A DNA stretch of 64,000 nucleotides from Bettongia penicillata ogilbyi (GCA_023548195.1 JAJHZJ010000531.1:3582802-3646801); one strand, 5' to 3'. Numbered from the stretch's first letter, positions 11,106-21,761 are shown. Made by a program: numbers and translations. The notes: generated by a model from the sequence alone, not told the origin.

Positions 11106-11469
11106 CAGTAATACAAGTAAATAGTGGTCCTAAGTAAAACCCTCACTCAAACTTTCAATGTATGTAGCACCCAATTTGTCAGAATACTTATTAAAAAGTA
11201 CATCAAGACAAAAGATGTTGAAGGCCTCCTTTTCAAAATTTTGCTTGGAATTTAAACTTATGCTATAGGTCAAAGTTAATTTCTTTGATGAGTCCGAGTA
11301 GGAAACAACATTGCAAACAATTGTTGCAGTAGTGATAAAATTTTTTTTCAGTTTAAGTCACTGACAAAAGGAGTTAAGAATTTTAAATAACCATTCATCA
11401 GTCTGGTTCTTCCCTGTCAGGGCCAGGAAGAGGCTGAACTGGAAAGAAATATTCTTTTGACAGACAATC
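11106..11469. other. Unassigned spacer
   Basis: Nothing recognised. Confidence 0.5.
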
Positions 11470-11665
11470 ATATTGTCTTCCTTCTGCACAGAATGTAATT
11501 GCTCAAAACCCCTGCATCCTAAACTCGGGCTGCCTTCCCAACTTCATGAATTCACAGACTATCTCCCATCTGAACTTTGCCTTTTAGATTTCTTCTCTTC
11601 ATTTAAATCTCAGTGTTTATGCTGCCTTATCCACAAAGGCTTCTGTAATTCATATGCCCCTCCTC
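11470..11665 (+). mobile_element. Possible L2 remnant
   Basis: ttaaatctcagtgtttatgc and tatccacaaaggcttctgt follow the order of the L2 3' region (cagctcaaatgcc, agaaagccttccc), but divergence is high. Confidence 0.35.
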
Positions 11666-11806
11666 CTACCTCCACTTCCCCTCCCCCCCAACCGATTATG
11701 TAGCTCAAAGATCCTAAAATACAGCTTTAGAGGGGGCAAAAACACTGTTCTAGAGAGGGAGTTAATATCTATGCGTATACCAACACTCATTCTGAAATTC
11801 TCCCCT

Positions 11807-11819
11807 GCCCCCCCCCCCC
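11807..11819 (+). repeat. Poly(C) run
   Basis: A C-run closes a pyrimidine-rich segment; it is a low-complexity site. Confidence 0.9.
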
Positions 11820-11937
11820 AAAAATGGGAAAGCATCTTTAAAACATCCAAAAAGATGGATGCAAAAAGAGGAAACTTAGGAGTCTATCTTTAAGGCTACC
11901 ATACTGATATAGGTTGGGATTTCTGCAAACTCCAAAA

Positions 11938-12500
11938 TGTCAGGGCGCAGGGCAGCATCCACCTGGAAAGAATTCATGCACTCAAACCTTTCAACCAAAA
12001 TGGCAAGGTTTATTGTAATGCCCATAGGACTAGCTTCGAGATTCTTAGGGAGTCTGTGTCTTAATGGGGATGAAACTGATACTAATATACAAAAGGGATA
12101 GGGAAAGGATGTGGATGGGATTAAGGAGTGGTAAGTAGTCCAGGGTGGGCCAGGTGCAAAGAATGAAAAGACTCTATCAAGTAGGCTAATTAGGTGATCT
12201 AGAAGGGCTTTGGTAGGTATATATAAGTGGTCTAGGGTGGGCCAAGAGCACAGTGGAAGGATGTCAAGTAAGCTAATTAGGTGATGTATGTGGGCTGGGG
12301 TGGGCCAGTTGCCTTGGGCAGAGGTACCAGTGCTGTGGGCTGCAGAAATGTATGGAAAAATCTAGGGATTGAATTGTTTTCAGAGACAGGGTCTTTTCCT
12401 TTTAGGGTTCCAGGTCCCATTACCCCATCAATACCACTGAAATCTAGAGAATTGCCATACTAATCACCCTAGTATGGACACAGAATTTGGAGAATTATAC
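11938..12500 (-). mobile_element. Solo LTR of an endogenous retrovirus (candidate)
   Basis: On the minus strand a TATATA-rich box (near 12220), a polyadenylation signal AATAAA (12009-12014) in the context acaataaaccttgcc, a gttgaaaggtttgagtgc segment and an end in cgccctgaca form a plausible U3-R-U5 order. The segment aataaacctt...gaaagg..tgagt is shared with the plus-strand LTR at 23831. The upstream half contains three copies of a tggcccaccc motif. The left boundary at TG (11938) is plausible; the right boundary is approximate and no target duplication was found. Confidence 0.5.
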
Positions 12501-13204
12501 CTCCCCACTCCTGTCTCTATCCAGTTGTAAATAATATATTTAAATGAAGTGCTTTTGTGCATGTGAATCTTGTGCATTCAGGTTATCTCCTCAAGGAGAG
12601 ACATTTGCCATTAGGTGAAGAGAAATAGGTAAGAGGAATGGTCATTTCATTTTCATTTTTAAACTCAGACTGAATTCAGTTGCTGCAGTGAGTGACCCTA
12701 ATTGGTCTCCCATCCACTTTTACAAAGTCTCAGATCAGCCATGCATTAAACAGGTGGCTAAGGGTTAAGAGTGGACAGTAAATAGATAGACTAGGGCAGG
12801 AGCAAGAAAGTCAAGGTTTGAAAGAAAAGTTCTAGGCTGATGACATCAGTAAGTCAGACACAGAGACAAAGGCTTGTGCGGTGACTCAGAGGTTAATTTA
12901 GTACCCCAAGTGATGATCCCAAAGGCAAGGATGGTATGACAGCTTCTAAGGGCAGGCTGAGAATTTTTATTCTCAGATCCTCAAGTCCATCCCATTGCTT
13001 CCTGTTGCTATCTAAAACTGATTCACAAAGTAATATTGCTTCTTTTATGCCACCTTTCATCTTTGTGGAACTGGGAGAACAGTTTCATTTTCTCTAGAGT
13101 TTTTGGTTCCCAGTTCAAAAAGGAGCCCCATGTCACTGTCCTGATTGAGAGCTCCATGTGGATATCTGTGTTTTCAGAAGTCTTTTCAGGCAGAGTGGAG
13201 GGAT
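12501..13204. other. Unassigned spacer
   Basis: No repeat or coding signal recognised. Confidence 0.5.
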
Positions 13205-13335
13205 CACAGGATCATAGATATAGAGGAGATTTTAAAGTCGTCTAGTTCAAGCCTCTCTTATTACAGATGAGAAAGTTCAGAGACTTACTCAAGGTCACAA
13301 AGCAAATAAATATCAGATCCAGGATTTTTGAGGTA
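13205..13335 (-). mobile_element. MIR3 (Ther-2-like) SINE
   Basis: Reversed MIR3 order: ggatcatagatatagaggag, gtcgtctagttcaagcctct, attacagatgagaaagttca, ctcaaggtcacaaagcaaat. Confidence 0.8.
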
Positions 13336-13383
13336 ACTAAGGAGAAGTGGTAAGATGATTTGGAAGGCTTCAGACTTACCACG

Positions 13384-13499
13384 AAAATCAAAATTGCTGG
13401 GAAAACTGAAAATAGTGTGGCAGAAACTGGGCATAGACCAACATCTTAAACCACATACCAAAATAAAGTCAAAATGGGTACACAGTTTATTTTTATTTT
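13384..13499 (+). mobile_element. Old L1 ORF2 fragment, left part
   Basis: ttgctgggaaaactgaaaat, gtgtggcagaaactgggcat, agaccaacatcttaaaccac and gtcaaaatgggtacacagtt match the C-terminal third of marsupial L1 ORF2. The element is split by the HAL1-type insertion at 13500-16351 and resumes at 16362. Confidence 0.8.
13490..13499. repeat. Target-site duplication, left copy
   Basis: ACACAGTTTA here and at 16352-16361 flanks the HAL1-type insertion. Removing the insert restores the L1 ORF2 word order cacagtttaggtataaag. Confidence 0.85.
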
Positions 13500-14331
13500 T
13501 TTAATTAATTAATTTATTTTAAGTTTTCAACAGTCATTTCCACAAAATTTTGAGTTTCAAATTTTCTCCCCATCGCTCCCTTCCTCCTACTCCAAAATGT
13601 CAAGCCTTCTAATTACCCCTACCACCAATATGCCCTCTCTTCTAACATCCCTCCCTTCCCTTATCCCCATCTTCTCTTTTGTCCTGTAGGGCAAGATAAA
13701 TTTCTATATCCCATTACCTGTATTTCTTATTTCCCAGTTGTATGCAAGAACAATATTCAACAGTTATTCCTAAAACTTTGAGTTCCAACTTCTCTTCCTT
13801 CCTCCCTCCCCACCCATCCCCACAGGGAAGGCAAGCAATTCAATATAGGCTATATATGTGTAGTTTTGCAAATGACTTCCATAATAGCCATGTTACATAA
13901 GACTAACTATATTTCCCTCCATCCTATCCTGCCCCCCTTTTCTTCTATTCTCTTTTTGACCTTGTCCCTCCCCAAGAGTACTGACTTCTAATTGTTTCCT
14001 CCTCCCATTGCCCTCCCTTCCATCATCCCCCCCACCCTGCTTATCCCCTTCTCCCCCAATTTCCTGTACTGTAAGATAGGTTTTTATACCAAAATGAGTA
14101 TGCATTTTATTCCTTCCTTGAGCCAAATGTGATGAGAGTAAGCTTCACGTTTTCCCTCTCACCTCCCCTCTTTTTCCCTCCATTGAAAAGCTTTTTCTTG
14201 CCTCTTTTATGAGAGATAATTTGCCCCATTCCATTTTTCCCTTACTCCTCCCAATATATTCCTCTCTCACCCCTTAATTTCATTTTTTTAGATATGATCC
14301 CTTCCTATTCAACTCACCCTGTGCTCTCTGT

Positions 14332-14334
<3 letters not shown>

Positions 14335-14370
<36 letters not shown>
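14335..14370 (+). repeat. (GT)n microsatellite
   Basis: About 17 uninterrupted GT units inside the HAL1-type 3' region. Confidence 0.97.
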
Positions 14371-14372
<2 letters not shown>

Positions 14373-14488
14373 ATCCCCCCAACTACCCAGATACTGAAAA
14401 AAGTTTCAAGAGCTAGTCTTTCTATGTAGGAATGTAAACAGTTCAATTTTAGTAAGTCCCTTTTGATTTCTCTTTCCTGTTTACCTTT

Positions 14489-15577
14489 TCATGCTTCTCT
14501 TGATTCTTGTGTTGGGAAGTCAAATTTTCTTTTCAGCTCTGGTCTTTTCATCAAGAATGCTTGAAAGTCCTCTATTTCATTGAAAGACCATTTTTTTCCC
14601 CTGAAGTATTATACTCAGTTTTGCTGGGTAGGTGATTCTTGATTTTAGTCCTAGTTCCTTTGACTTCTGGAATATCATATTCCACACCCTTCTAGATCTT
14701 GTGTTATCCTGATTGTATTTCCACAGTACTCAAACTGTTTCTTTCTGACAGCTTGCAATATTTTCTCCTTGACCTGATAACTCTGGAATTTGGCTACAGT
14801 GTTCCTGGAAGTTTCTCTTTTTGGATCTCTTTCTGGAGGTGATCGGTAGATTCTTTCAATATTTATTTTGCCCTCTGATTCTAGAATATCAGGGGAATTT
14901 TCCTTGATAATTTCACGAAGGATGATGTCGAGGCTCTTCTTTTGATCATGACTTTCAGGTAGTCCCATAATTTTTAAATTGTCTCTCCTGGATCTATTTT
15001 CCAGGTCAATTGTTTTTCCAATAAGATATTTCACATTATCTTCCATTTTTTCATTCTTTTGGTTTTGTTTGGTGATTTCTTGGTTTCTCATAAAGTCATT
15101 AGCCTCCATCTGTTCCATTCTAATTTTTAAAGAGTTATTTTCTTCAGTGAGTTTTTGAGCCTCCTTTTCTATTTGGCTAATTCTGCTTTTTAAAGCATTC
15201 TTCCTTCGTTGACTTTTTGAACCTCTTTTGCCATTTGAGTTAGCCTATTTTTAAAGGTGTTATTTTCTTCAGCATTTTTTGGGGTCTTCTTTAGCAAGTT
15301 GTTGACTTACGTTTCATGATTTTCCTGCATCTCTCTCATTTCTCTTCCCAATTTTTCCTTCACCTCTCTTACTTGATTTTCAAAATCTTTTTTGATCTCT
15401 TCCATGGCCTGAGAGCACTGAATATTTATTTTGGATGTTTTGGATACAGAAGCCTTGATTTTTATGTCTTTCCCTGATGGTAATCATTGTTCCTCTTCAT
15501 CAGAAAGGATGGGAGAAGAGATCTGTTCACCAAGAAAGTAACCTTCTGTAATCTTATTTTTTTCCCTTTTTTGGGCA
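14489..15577 (-). pseudogene. L1 ORF1p relic of the HAL1-type element
   Basis: The frame starts at the ATG at 15577-15575 (context gggaaaATGCCC) and reaches a TGA at 14491-14489, a span of about 363 codons. That is near the usual length of marsupial L1 ORF1p, an RNA-binding trimer that packages L1 RNA. Frameshifts and stops break it; the longest intact piece is 147 codons (15118-14675). It carries the end of the coiled coil, the RRM start NLKIMGLPES, an RSPPERDPKRET-like segment and the C-terminal KKQFEYCGNTIRITQ. The N-terminal coiled-coil part lies in other frames. No function is expected. Confidence 0.85.
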
Positions 15578-16351
15578 TTTTCCCAAACAGTTACTTGATT
15601 TTTGGGTCCTTTGTCAAGAGTAGGGTATACTCTGGGGATCTGTAAGGTCTCAGTTCCTCCAAGGTGGCACAGTCAAGCATGTACACTGGTCTGGGAGCAA
15701 CACAGAAACATTTGTGCCCAGAATCTGTGAGTAGTAGAGTGTCCTCTCCATAGTCATCTTACCTCCAGTTCCAACAAGCCAGCACTGGGGGCTGAGATTC
15801 AGATAAGCTGTGGGGGCAGGGCCACCATTCAGTGTGAGATAAAGATCAGCTGCTCAAATCCCCCAGGATAGGTGGGGGCAGGGCTGACCACAGAGCTGAG
15901 GTCAGTGCCCCTAGGAGTTTTACTATCCAACAATGGATATGGGCCGCTGTGGGAGCTGCTGCCACCTGATGCAGCTTCTGCTGTCACCACCTGAGACTGG
16001 AGCTATGGGAAAACCCAGCCCCCTCCTTTTGGGGCCAGCTGAAAAAACCCTCTCACTGACCTTTGATGCCTGTGGGTTGAGGGTTCTGTGAACCACTGCC
16101 ACTGCTGCTAGGGATTCCACCCCGCCTCCAGGCCAAGGCTGGGCTGGACTTTGCTCTGTCTGATTTGACAGACCTTTCCTGTTGGCCTTTTAGGTCACCC
16201 TGGGCTGGAAATCTCCTCCACTCCATGATTCTGTGGCTTCTGCTTCTCTAGAATTTGTTGAGCGTCTTTCTTACAGGTATTTTATGGGCTGTGGGGGAAC
16301 AGGTAGTGTATGTGCATCTTTCTACTCTGACATCTTGGCTCCACCCCATAC

Positions 16352-16361
16352 ACACAGTTTA
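16352..16361. repeat. Target-site duplication, right copy
   Basis: ACACAGTTTA, the partner of 13490-13499. Confidence 0.85.
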
Positions 16362-16390
16362 GGTATAAAGAAGATCAGGAATTTAATTTG
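16362..16390 (+). mobile_element. Old L1 ORF2 fragment, right part
   Basis: ggtataaagaagatcagg continues the ORF2 word order interrupted at 13499 and fades out after about 30 bp. Confidence 0.6.
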
Positions 16391-16499
16391 GAGAGGTGAA
16401 ATTTAAGATAGCTTCAAGAAAAGCTAAAGAAAAAATTGAGCTGAAGATCTCCATCTTAAGGACTCAATGTGATATAATAAGGAGTTCTAAATAAGATCA

Positions 16500-16662
16500 T
16501 TAGTTATTGATTATATTATAATGGCCACTGCTATCTGTGTGACCTGGGGCAAGCCACTTAAACTTTTGAGGCTTCCCAGTTTCTTCATCTGTAAAATGAG
16601 GGTGTTGAACCAGATAACTTCTCAGGTCCTTTCCATCTCCAAATCATAGATCTTATGATGAA
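16500..16662 (+). mobile_element. MIR3 (Ther-2-like) SINE
   Basis: gtgtgacctggggcaagcca, tttcttcatctgtaaaatga, gggtgttgaaccagataact, caggtcctttccatctccaa and a final atagatcttatgatg define the MIR3 3' half. Confidence 0.88.
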
Positions 16663-17039
16663 AGACTCAATCATAATCAGCAAAAAGATTGATCAGAAAG
16701 CAAAAAGGAGCTGAAGAGAAGGGAAAAGTAGCTAGAAAAGCAAGGTAAGGAAAACAAATAGGTAAAATAAGTTGGTAAGTTTTTTTAAAATAAAAAATAA
16801 AGTTATGAAAGAAGCCATTTTTGAGTCCTCAAGTCAAAGAAAAAGAAAAGGAAGTTGAAAATAGTTGCCAAATTGTTGAGGTAATTTTTAAAACTTTAAA
16901 ATTTTTAATGACAAGGCTACAAAGTTGTAAATTTCTGTGTACATCCACCCAGTTAGATAGCATACAATGGAAGAATTGCAATTGAGTAATCCACCATAGT
17001 AATCCCACTGAAAGTATTTTTTATGCACAAAGTTTAGGC
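16663..17039. other. A-rich spacer
   Basis: Purine-rich and poorly structured; possibly degraded LINE sequence, not assignable. Confidence 0.45.
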
Positions 17040-17745
17040 AATAAAAGCAAGGTTAAGTAGAGTCCACAACTCAAGGAGACAAATTTGACTATATAGGTAT
17101 CAGAAATCTGATGTCATGAAACTCATATCTGGTATAGATTATTATGCCTTAATCGAAAGAAATAGGATAAGCAAAAAGAGGAAAGAGAATGAAGTAGTAT
17201 TATATATTAAGAATATATAGTAATGTAAGCAAATTTGAGAACCAGACTGGGCAAACATCATGAGCATTTGGTTAAAGATCAATGGAGAGAGAAAGAGAAG
17301 TAATTTTGACACGATAGTCAAGCATGGAGCAAACAGAAAAGAAATCAGTGAGACAATTGAGAAAGATCATAAGCCTGGTAGAGAGAGAGGCATGATATAG
17401 TAATGATGGGGGACTTCAAATATCCAGACATCTATTGGAGTTCTCTTTGCCAAAAGGAGAACAGGTAATAATTTCTTCACTTGCTTAAATGGTTATTTCA
17501 TCTTTCAAAAGGTAGAGGAACCAACAAGATGTAAGTCTTTTCTGAATCTGATTTTCATTAAATGGAAAGCACTGGCTCCTGAGGTGGAAACGATGTAAAC
17601 CTTAGAGGAAAGTGACCATTATGTCTTAGCGTAGGGTTGAAAGCAGAGTAAAGTCTGGCTTGCATCTTAGATTTGGGGAGAGATTTCAAAAGGTGGAGAA
17701 AAAGGATGAGTAGGATCCCCAAAGATACTTTGAATTTTACTGTTC
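17040..17745 (+). mobile_element. CR1/L3-clade LINE, endonuclease region
   Basis: Although stops interrupt it, the plus strand gives MGDFKYPDIYW at about 17405-17437, the AP-endonuclease signature of CR1-like LINEs (usual form GDFN-P-I-W). It is followed by VEEPTR (about 17511-17528), FLNLIF and ESDHYVL (about 17608-17628), the expected later endonuclease motifs in the right order. An upstream TTATATATTAAGAAT segment suits the YIK motif. The LINE resumes at 18475 and 19000. Confidence 0.72.
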
Positions 17746-17751
17746 AATATA

Positions 17752-17862
17752 GCTGTCTTTGGGATCAGAAAAACTTGGGTTCAAGTCCTGCATTTGACAC
17801 ACATTAACAGTCAGACATGAGCAAGTCACTTAATCTGCCAGTGCCCCATCTCACACTATGGT
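17752..17862 (+). mobile_element. MIR-type SINE, 5' half
   Basis: ttgggttcaagtcctgcatt, agacatgagcaagtcactta and ctgccagtgccccatctcac are MIR head and core words. The copy stops at the RTE 3' end. Confidence 0.7.
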
Positions 17863-17865
17863 TGC

Positions 17866-18440
17866 TTGCTGTCCTTCATTCCCAAAGAGGACCAAAATGA
17901 CGTCACCATGGTAAAGTGAAGTTTCAGTGCAGCTGATCAGACCAATACAAGCTCAGAATGCTCTACCGCAGATTGGTTTGTGTAAACTTTAGGGGTGTCT
18001 GCTCCAAATTTGCACATCCCACATTTCCTTTGTGCTGTTTTAATTCTGCTTTGCTCATAGAGCACAGCACCCTTTCTGATATGAGCACACCATGCTGAGC
18101 AATCCTATGCCAGGGTCTCCCATGTTGCACAGTCAAATCCAAAGTTCTTGAGGGAGACCTTGAAAGTGTCCTTGTATCGCCTCTTCTGACCACCATGTTA
18201 TCGCCTGTCCTATGCAAGTTCTCCATTAGTCTTTTTGTCAAGCATACATTTTGCATTTGAACAACGTACTCAGCCCATCAGAGCTGTGCTCTCTGAAGCA
18301 TAGTTTGAATACTCGGCAGTTTAGTTCAATCATTGCCAGTGTCTGGTACATTATCCTGTCAGGTGATCTTCAGAACCTTATCTCCGTCACTAAGGGAGTT
18401 TCCGCACCAGCAGTTCCCCTCGATGATGAACATACAGGGG
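17866..18440 (-). mobile_element. RTE/BovB LINE, ORF C-terminus and 3' end
   Basis: The 3' end on the minus strand reads gacgtcattttggtcctctt then tgggaatgaaggacagc. Upstream, the minus strand encodes RRYKDTFK, VSLKNFGFD, a W-E-T-L segment and IRKGAVLYEQSRI, the conserved C-terminal block of RTE/BovB polyproteins. A 97-codon frame (18256-17963) overlaps this region in a shifted phase. The element is inserted in the CR1/L3 LINE. Confidence 0.85.
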
Positions 18441-18474
18441 GAAATTACAGAAGACGGAAGCAAGAGTGAGTGAC

Positions 18475-18785
18475 AGGGGATGAATACAAAAGTGTGGCGT
18501 GTTCCTTTAAGCATAATATCGAGTGCTACAAGTCAAAATGAGATAAAGCTAGTGAAACAACAAATGGTTGTTTCAGCTATATTAGTGAAAAGAAAACAGT
18601 TACAGACATAGGGCCATGACTCTAGGGAATGGGATAATTTAAAACAAAGAGAAGGAGAAACTGGTTTCATCTTATTTTGCTCCAGTTTTTCTCAAAGTAA
18701 AAATGGTTCATAGGATGTTGGAACCCCAATGTAAATAAGAAGATACTAGATAATATCATGTTTCCTTTAATGAATTCAAGTCACC
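18475..18785 (+). mobile_element. CR1/L3 LINE, linker before the RT
   Basis: cagacatagggccatgactc, tagggaatgggataatttaa, gagaaggagaaactggtttc and tattttgctccagtttttct match the CR1-type segment encoding a GPLL..EKAE..N-FFASVF-like block. It is the continuation of the fragment ending near 17745. Confidence 0.6.
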
Positions 18786-18982
18786 TGTTGTTTTTGTTGA
18801 ATCATTTCAGTCATATCCAACTCTTAATGACCCTATTTGGGGGTCTTCTTGGTATAGATACTGGAGTGGTTTACCATTTCCCTCTCCAGTTCATTTTAGA
18901 AACTGAGACAAATAGGGTTCAGTGATTTGCCAGGGTCACAAAACTAATAAGTGTCTAAGGCTGGATTTGAACTCATCTAGCC
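18786..18982 (-). mobile_element. MAR1 SINE
   Basis: Reversed MAR1 words: tgttgtttttgttgaatcat, ttcagtcatatccaactctt, gatactggagtggtttacca and gtgatttgccagggtcacaa. The head is missing after ggatttgaactcatctag. Confidence 0.93.
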
Positions 18983-18999
18983 CAAAAGAAATATATGCT

Positions 19000-19138
19000 T
19001 ATGTATTGACATAATTGGCAGTGATATCTGAAATGTAATGGGGAATTGGTTTTATACCACAGGACTAGAGACAGGAAAACATAATTTCAATTTTCATAAA
19101 ATTAGAGAATAGTCTGCAAATTACTTTATATGTATGAA
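19000..19138 (+). mobile_element. CR1/L3 LINE, RT start
   Basis: ggactagagacaggaaaaca, taatttcaattttcataaaa and gagaatagtctgcaaattac correspond to the CR1 segment coding for W-KANVTPIFKKG. It continues the split LINE, with intervening material lost. Confidence 0.5.
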
Positions 19139-19139
19139 G

Positions 19140-19650
19140 TTTAAGATGTTTATGGAACATAACAAAACATAGTTTAAATTTTCTCATAGGAAGCCAGTGC
19201 TACAGGACTAGAGCTCTGGAGAGAGAATAGCATTGGATATATTGATTTGGAGCTATCTGCATAGAGGTCACAAATGAAAATATGAAAAATGATAAGATCA
19301 CCAAATGAGAGATTGTAGAGACATAGAGAGAGGAGAAGAGGATCCAGGATAGAGACTTGAATACATTCACCATTAGAAGATGGATTTGGAGAAAGGGAAA
19401 GAGTGTTCCAGTAGGAATAGACCCAGAAGAGCCACCAAAACCCAGAGAATATCTTATGGTCAAAGAATTAAAGCTAGAAAGGACCTTGAGAGAGGATCCA
19501 AGAGGAGACAGTAGTCAACAGTGTCAACTTCAAAAAAGATGAGGAACATGAAAAACTCATTAGATTGGGTGTGTAAGGAATCATTGGCAGTTTTGGAGAG
19601 GACAGTTACGATTGAGTGATGATGTCAGAAGCCAGATTGCAGCTAGGATC
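19140..19650 (-). mobile_element. L2 LINE, ORF2 3' part
   Basis: Plus-strand words of reversed L2: tttaagatgtttatggaaca, gagctatctgcatagaggtc, gatccaggatagagacttga, gtagtcaacagtgtcaactt, aatcattggcagttttggag and gatgtcagaagccagattgc. Confidence 0.75.
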
Positions 19651-19770
19651 CAGAGCTGGAAAGGACGTTGGAGGCCATCAAGCTCGATCTTCTCATTTTA
19701 CAAATAAGGAAATTGAGGCCCTAGAGGGTGTCTTGCCCAAAGTCACATAGGTAGTCAAAATTTAAATGTT
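19650..19770 (-). mobile_element. MIR3 (Ther-2-like) SINE
   Basis: gatccagagctggaaaggac, tctcattttacaaataagga, aattgaggccctagaggg and tgcccaaagtcacataggta, all in reversed MIR3 order. Confidence 0.85.
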
Positions 19771-20261
19771 TCCATAAATCAAATTTTACTTGCTCCCAGT
19801 TGCTATGAACTAGCAAGGTTTTATTTTAGTACTGCAGCAAGCATCACTTCTATTCTACTGGCCTGTCAGATCCATTTTGCATCACCAACAAAGGGAAGCA
19901 AGATTATATAACAGGAATAGTTTCCATCAATTGATTATATGTAGTTGTGCTTTAGAATACAGAAAGGATACTGAAAGCTGATGCTCAAAGGATGCTGCTT
20001 CTTGTACTTCTGGAAACATTCACTATTCATAAGACCACAAGCATCATCAAAACTCCTTGAGATGGGTAGCTCTATTGGTATTTTTTTTATTGAAAGTCAT
20101 CCTTCATTATAAGTAAACTTGATATTTAGAATTTGAACTTTAAAAATTGATTTTAAAATGGTACTCATTTTCATATTATATAGAACCCTGAAGTTGGGAA
20201 TTTTTCCAGGGAGCTTTTTCTTTGTTCAAGGCTATGACTAAACCAGTCATCTATTTAGAAT
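19771..20261. other. Unassigned spacer
   Basis: No feature recognised. Confidence 0.5.
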
Positions 20262-20500
20262 ATACTTGTCATGTTAGCAACCTCCTGACAGAGAGGTGAT
20301 GGACTCAAAGAGAGGAAAGAGACACATTTTCAGACATGTACTCTGTGGATTTGTTTCGCTTGACTATATATGTTTGATACAAGGGGTTTTCTGTTTTTAC
20401 TTGGGAGAAGATTTGAGTAAAAGAGGGAAGCTAGCAATAGTGACACTAAAAAAAAAAGGAGAAAAGAAAAAGACTCATCAAAACTTAAAAAAAAAACCAT
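20262..20500 (+). mobile_element. L1 3' end (older subfamily)
   Basis: cctcctgacagagaggtgat, acacattttcagacatgtac, tttcgcttgactatatatgt and ttgatacaaggggttttctg match a marsupial L1 3' UTR. The reverse of the same 3' UTR is seen at 40430-40970. Confidence 0.75.
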
Positions 20501-20519
20501 AAATGCATAGGAAAGAATA

Positions 20520-20695
20520 GGAGGAAGTTCAGAAGGAAGCCCAGAGAAGAACAGCTTTATAATTAGCCTGTTGAATTTATTTTATATATTTTTAAAGCAA
20601 AGCTATGTGAAATAGAGATATATAGTTTCATATACAATCTTTTTATGTACAAAATAAAACTGTTGTAAAAAATAAAAAAGGAAAGAAAATGTATG
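20520..20695 (+). mobile_element. L1 3' tip (another subfamily)
   Basis: atatatagtttcatatacaa followed by tctttttatgtac and an AATAAAA tail resembles the 3' ends at 29300-29455 and 62470-62580. Confidence 0.5.
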
Positions 20696-20784
20696 GTATT
20701 GGTTACAAGGACCATCAAACAGTAAAGAACCTGATTTAATTCTCTCCTATTAAGAAAAAAACTTCATAGGTTATTACTGATATC

Positions 20785-20890
20785 ATTTGCATTAAGAATC
20801 TGGGTTCAAAATCTTGCCTCGAACTTACTAGTTTTTTCATTAGGGGCAAGTCTTTTAACTTCTCTTAAGCTGTAAGGGGTGGGGAAGGAC
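20785..20890 (+). mobile_element. MIR SINE remnant
   Basis: tctgggttcaaaatcttgcc and ttaggggcaagtcttttaac are MIR core words. Confidence 0.6.
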
Positions 20891-20974
20891 CAGAAACATA
20901 AGAACAAAAAAGTTAGACATTTGTCTAACAAATATAGACAAATGTCCATAAGACATTTATGGAGTGTTAATGTG

Positions 20975-21195
20975 TAGAGAGAATATTGGACTTGGAGTCA
21001 GGAAGCCCAGTTTGAGACCCCCACAGGCATTCTACTACCTGTGTGACTGGGCAAGTAACTTAACCTGTTAGATCCTCAGTTTCCCCATCTGCAAAATGCC
21101 AATAATAATTATTGCAGTACCTACCCCACAAGATTGTTTTGAAGAAAGTACTACCTATGACATTATTCATGCTAATGAATGTGCTTTACAATACA
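20975..21195 (+). mobile_element. MIR (Ther-1) SINE
   Basis: attggacttggagtcaggaa, ctgtgtgactgggcaagtaa, cctcagtttccccatctgca and ctaccccacaagattgtttt, then tgctaatgaatgtgctttac. Confidence 0.88.
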
Positions 21196-21199
21196 CATT

Positions 21200-21761
21200 A
21201 GATGATAGCACAAGTGAAGAACAAGCACTGACAAAGGAGGAGCATCACAAAATTTGAAGTCATGTAAAAGGAAAATGAACTATTAGATACAGATGAAAAT
21301 TCCCAGAATTCTTTGTGTAAAACAACCATAACTCATTTGTGACAAATGTTTGCCTCAGCCTCTAGGGAATCTTTTCCTTGGTGTGATGAAGGCAACAATG
21401 GGACCAGATGACTCATTTTATAGAAATGAACTTTGCAGATAGCTTCACTGACATGAATCTGATCCATCAAGTAGGGAAACCTCTCCTCAAAGGAGACACA
21501 CCAGATGTTGCAGAGCAATTTGCTGAACCAGTATAATGTCTTAGGCTACCAATAAACTTGAAGGTGAAAATGGAAATTATATTCCATCATGGATTAAGCA
21601 TTGAAAAGTGTTAGGAGAACTCAACAAGCCTACATAAGTGACACAAAAGGAGATAGTCTAATTCCTCCTACTGAAAAGTGAGTTTAATCTCTAGTTTTAG
21701 TTATTCAGTAGTCATAGCTAGGGCTGAACAAAAATTGTCAAATTGAATACTGATTACCTAG
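21200..21761. other. Unassigned spacer
   Basis: No feature recognised. Confidence 0.5.

Larger units (their letters stand above)
13500..16351 (-). mobile_element. HAL1-type element (L1 with ORF1 but no ORF2)
   Basis: On the minus strand the element begins at 16347 with ggggtggagccaagatg, the L1 5' end also seen at 53013. It continues through a 5' UTR of about 770 bp, an ORF1 relic (15577-14489), about 990 bp of purine-rich 3' region containing a (CA)n run, and ends in an A-rich tail (plus strand ttttatttttttaattaatt). No endonuclease or reverse-transcriptase sequence lies between ORF1 and the tail. A 10-bp target duplication flanks it. The structure fits HAL1 elements, non-autonomous L1 relatives described in several mammals including marsupials. 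Confidence 0.85.

Noticed and set aside
13893..14126. 77-codon glycine- and arginine-rich frame on the minus strand
   Set aside because: Purine-rich non-coding 3' region of the HAL1-type element.
18251..18469. 72-codon plus-strand frame
   Set aside because: Antisense shadow of the RTE ORF C-terminus.
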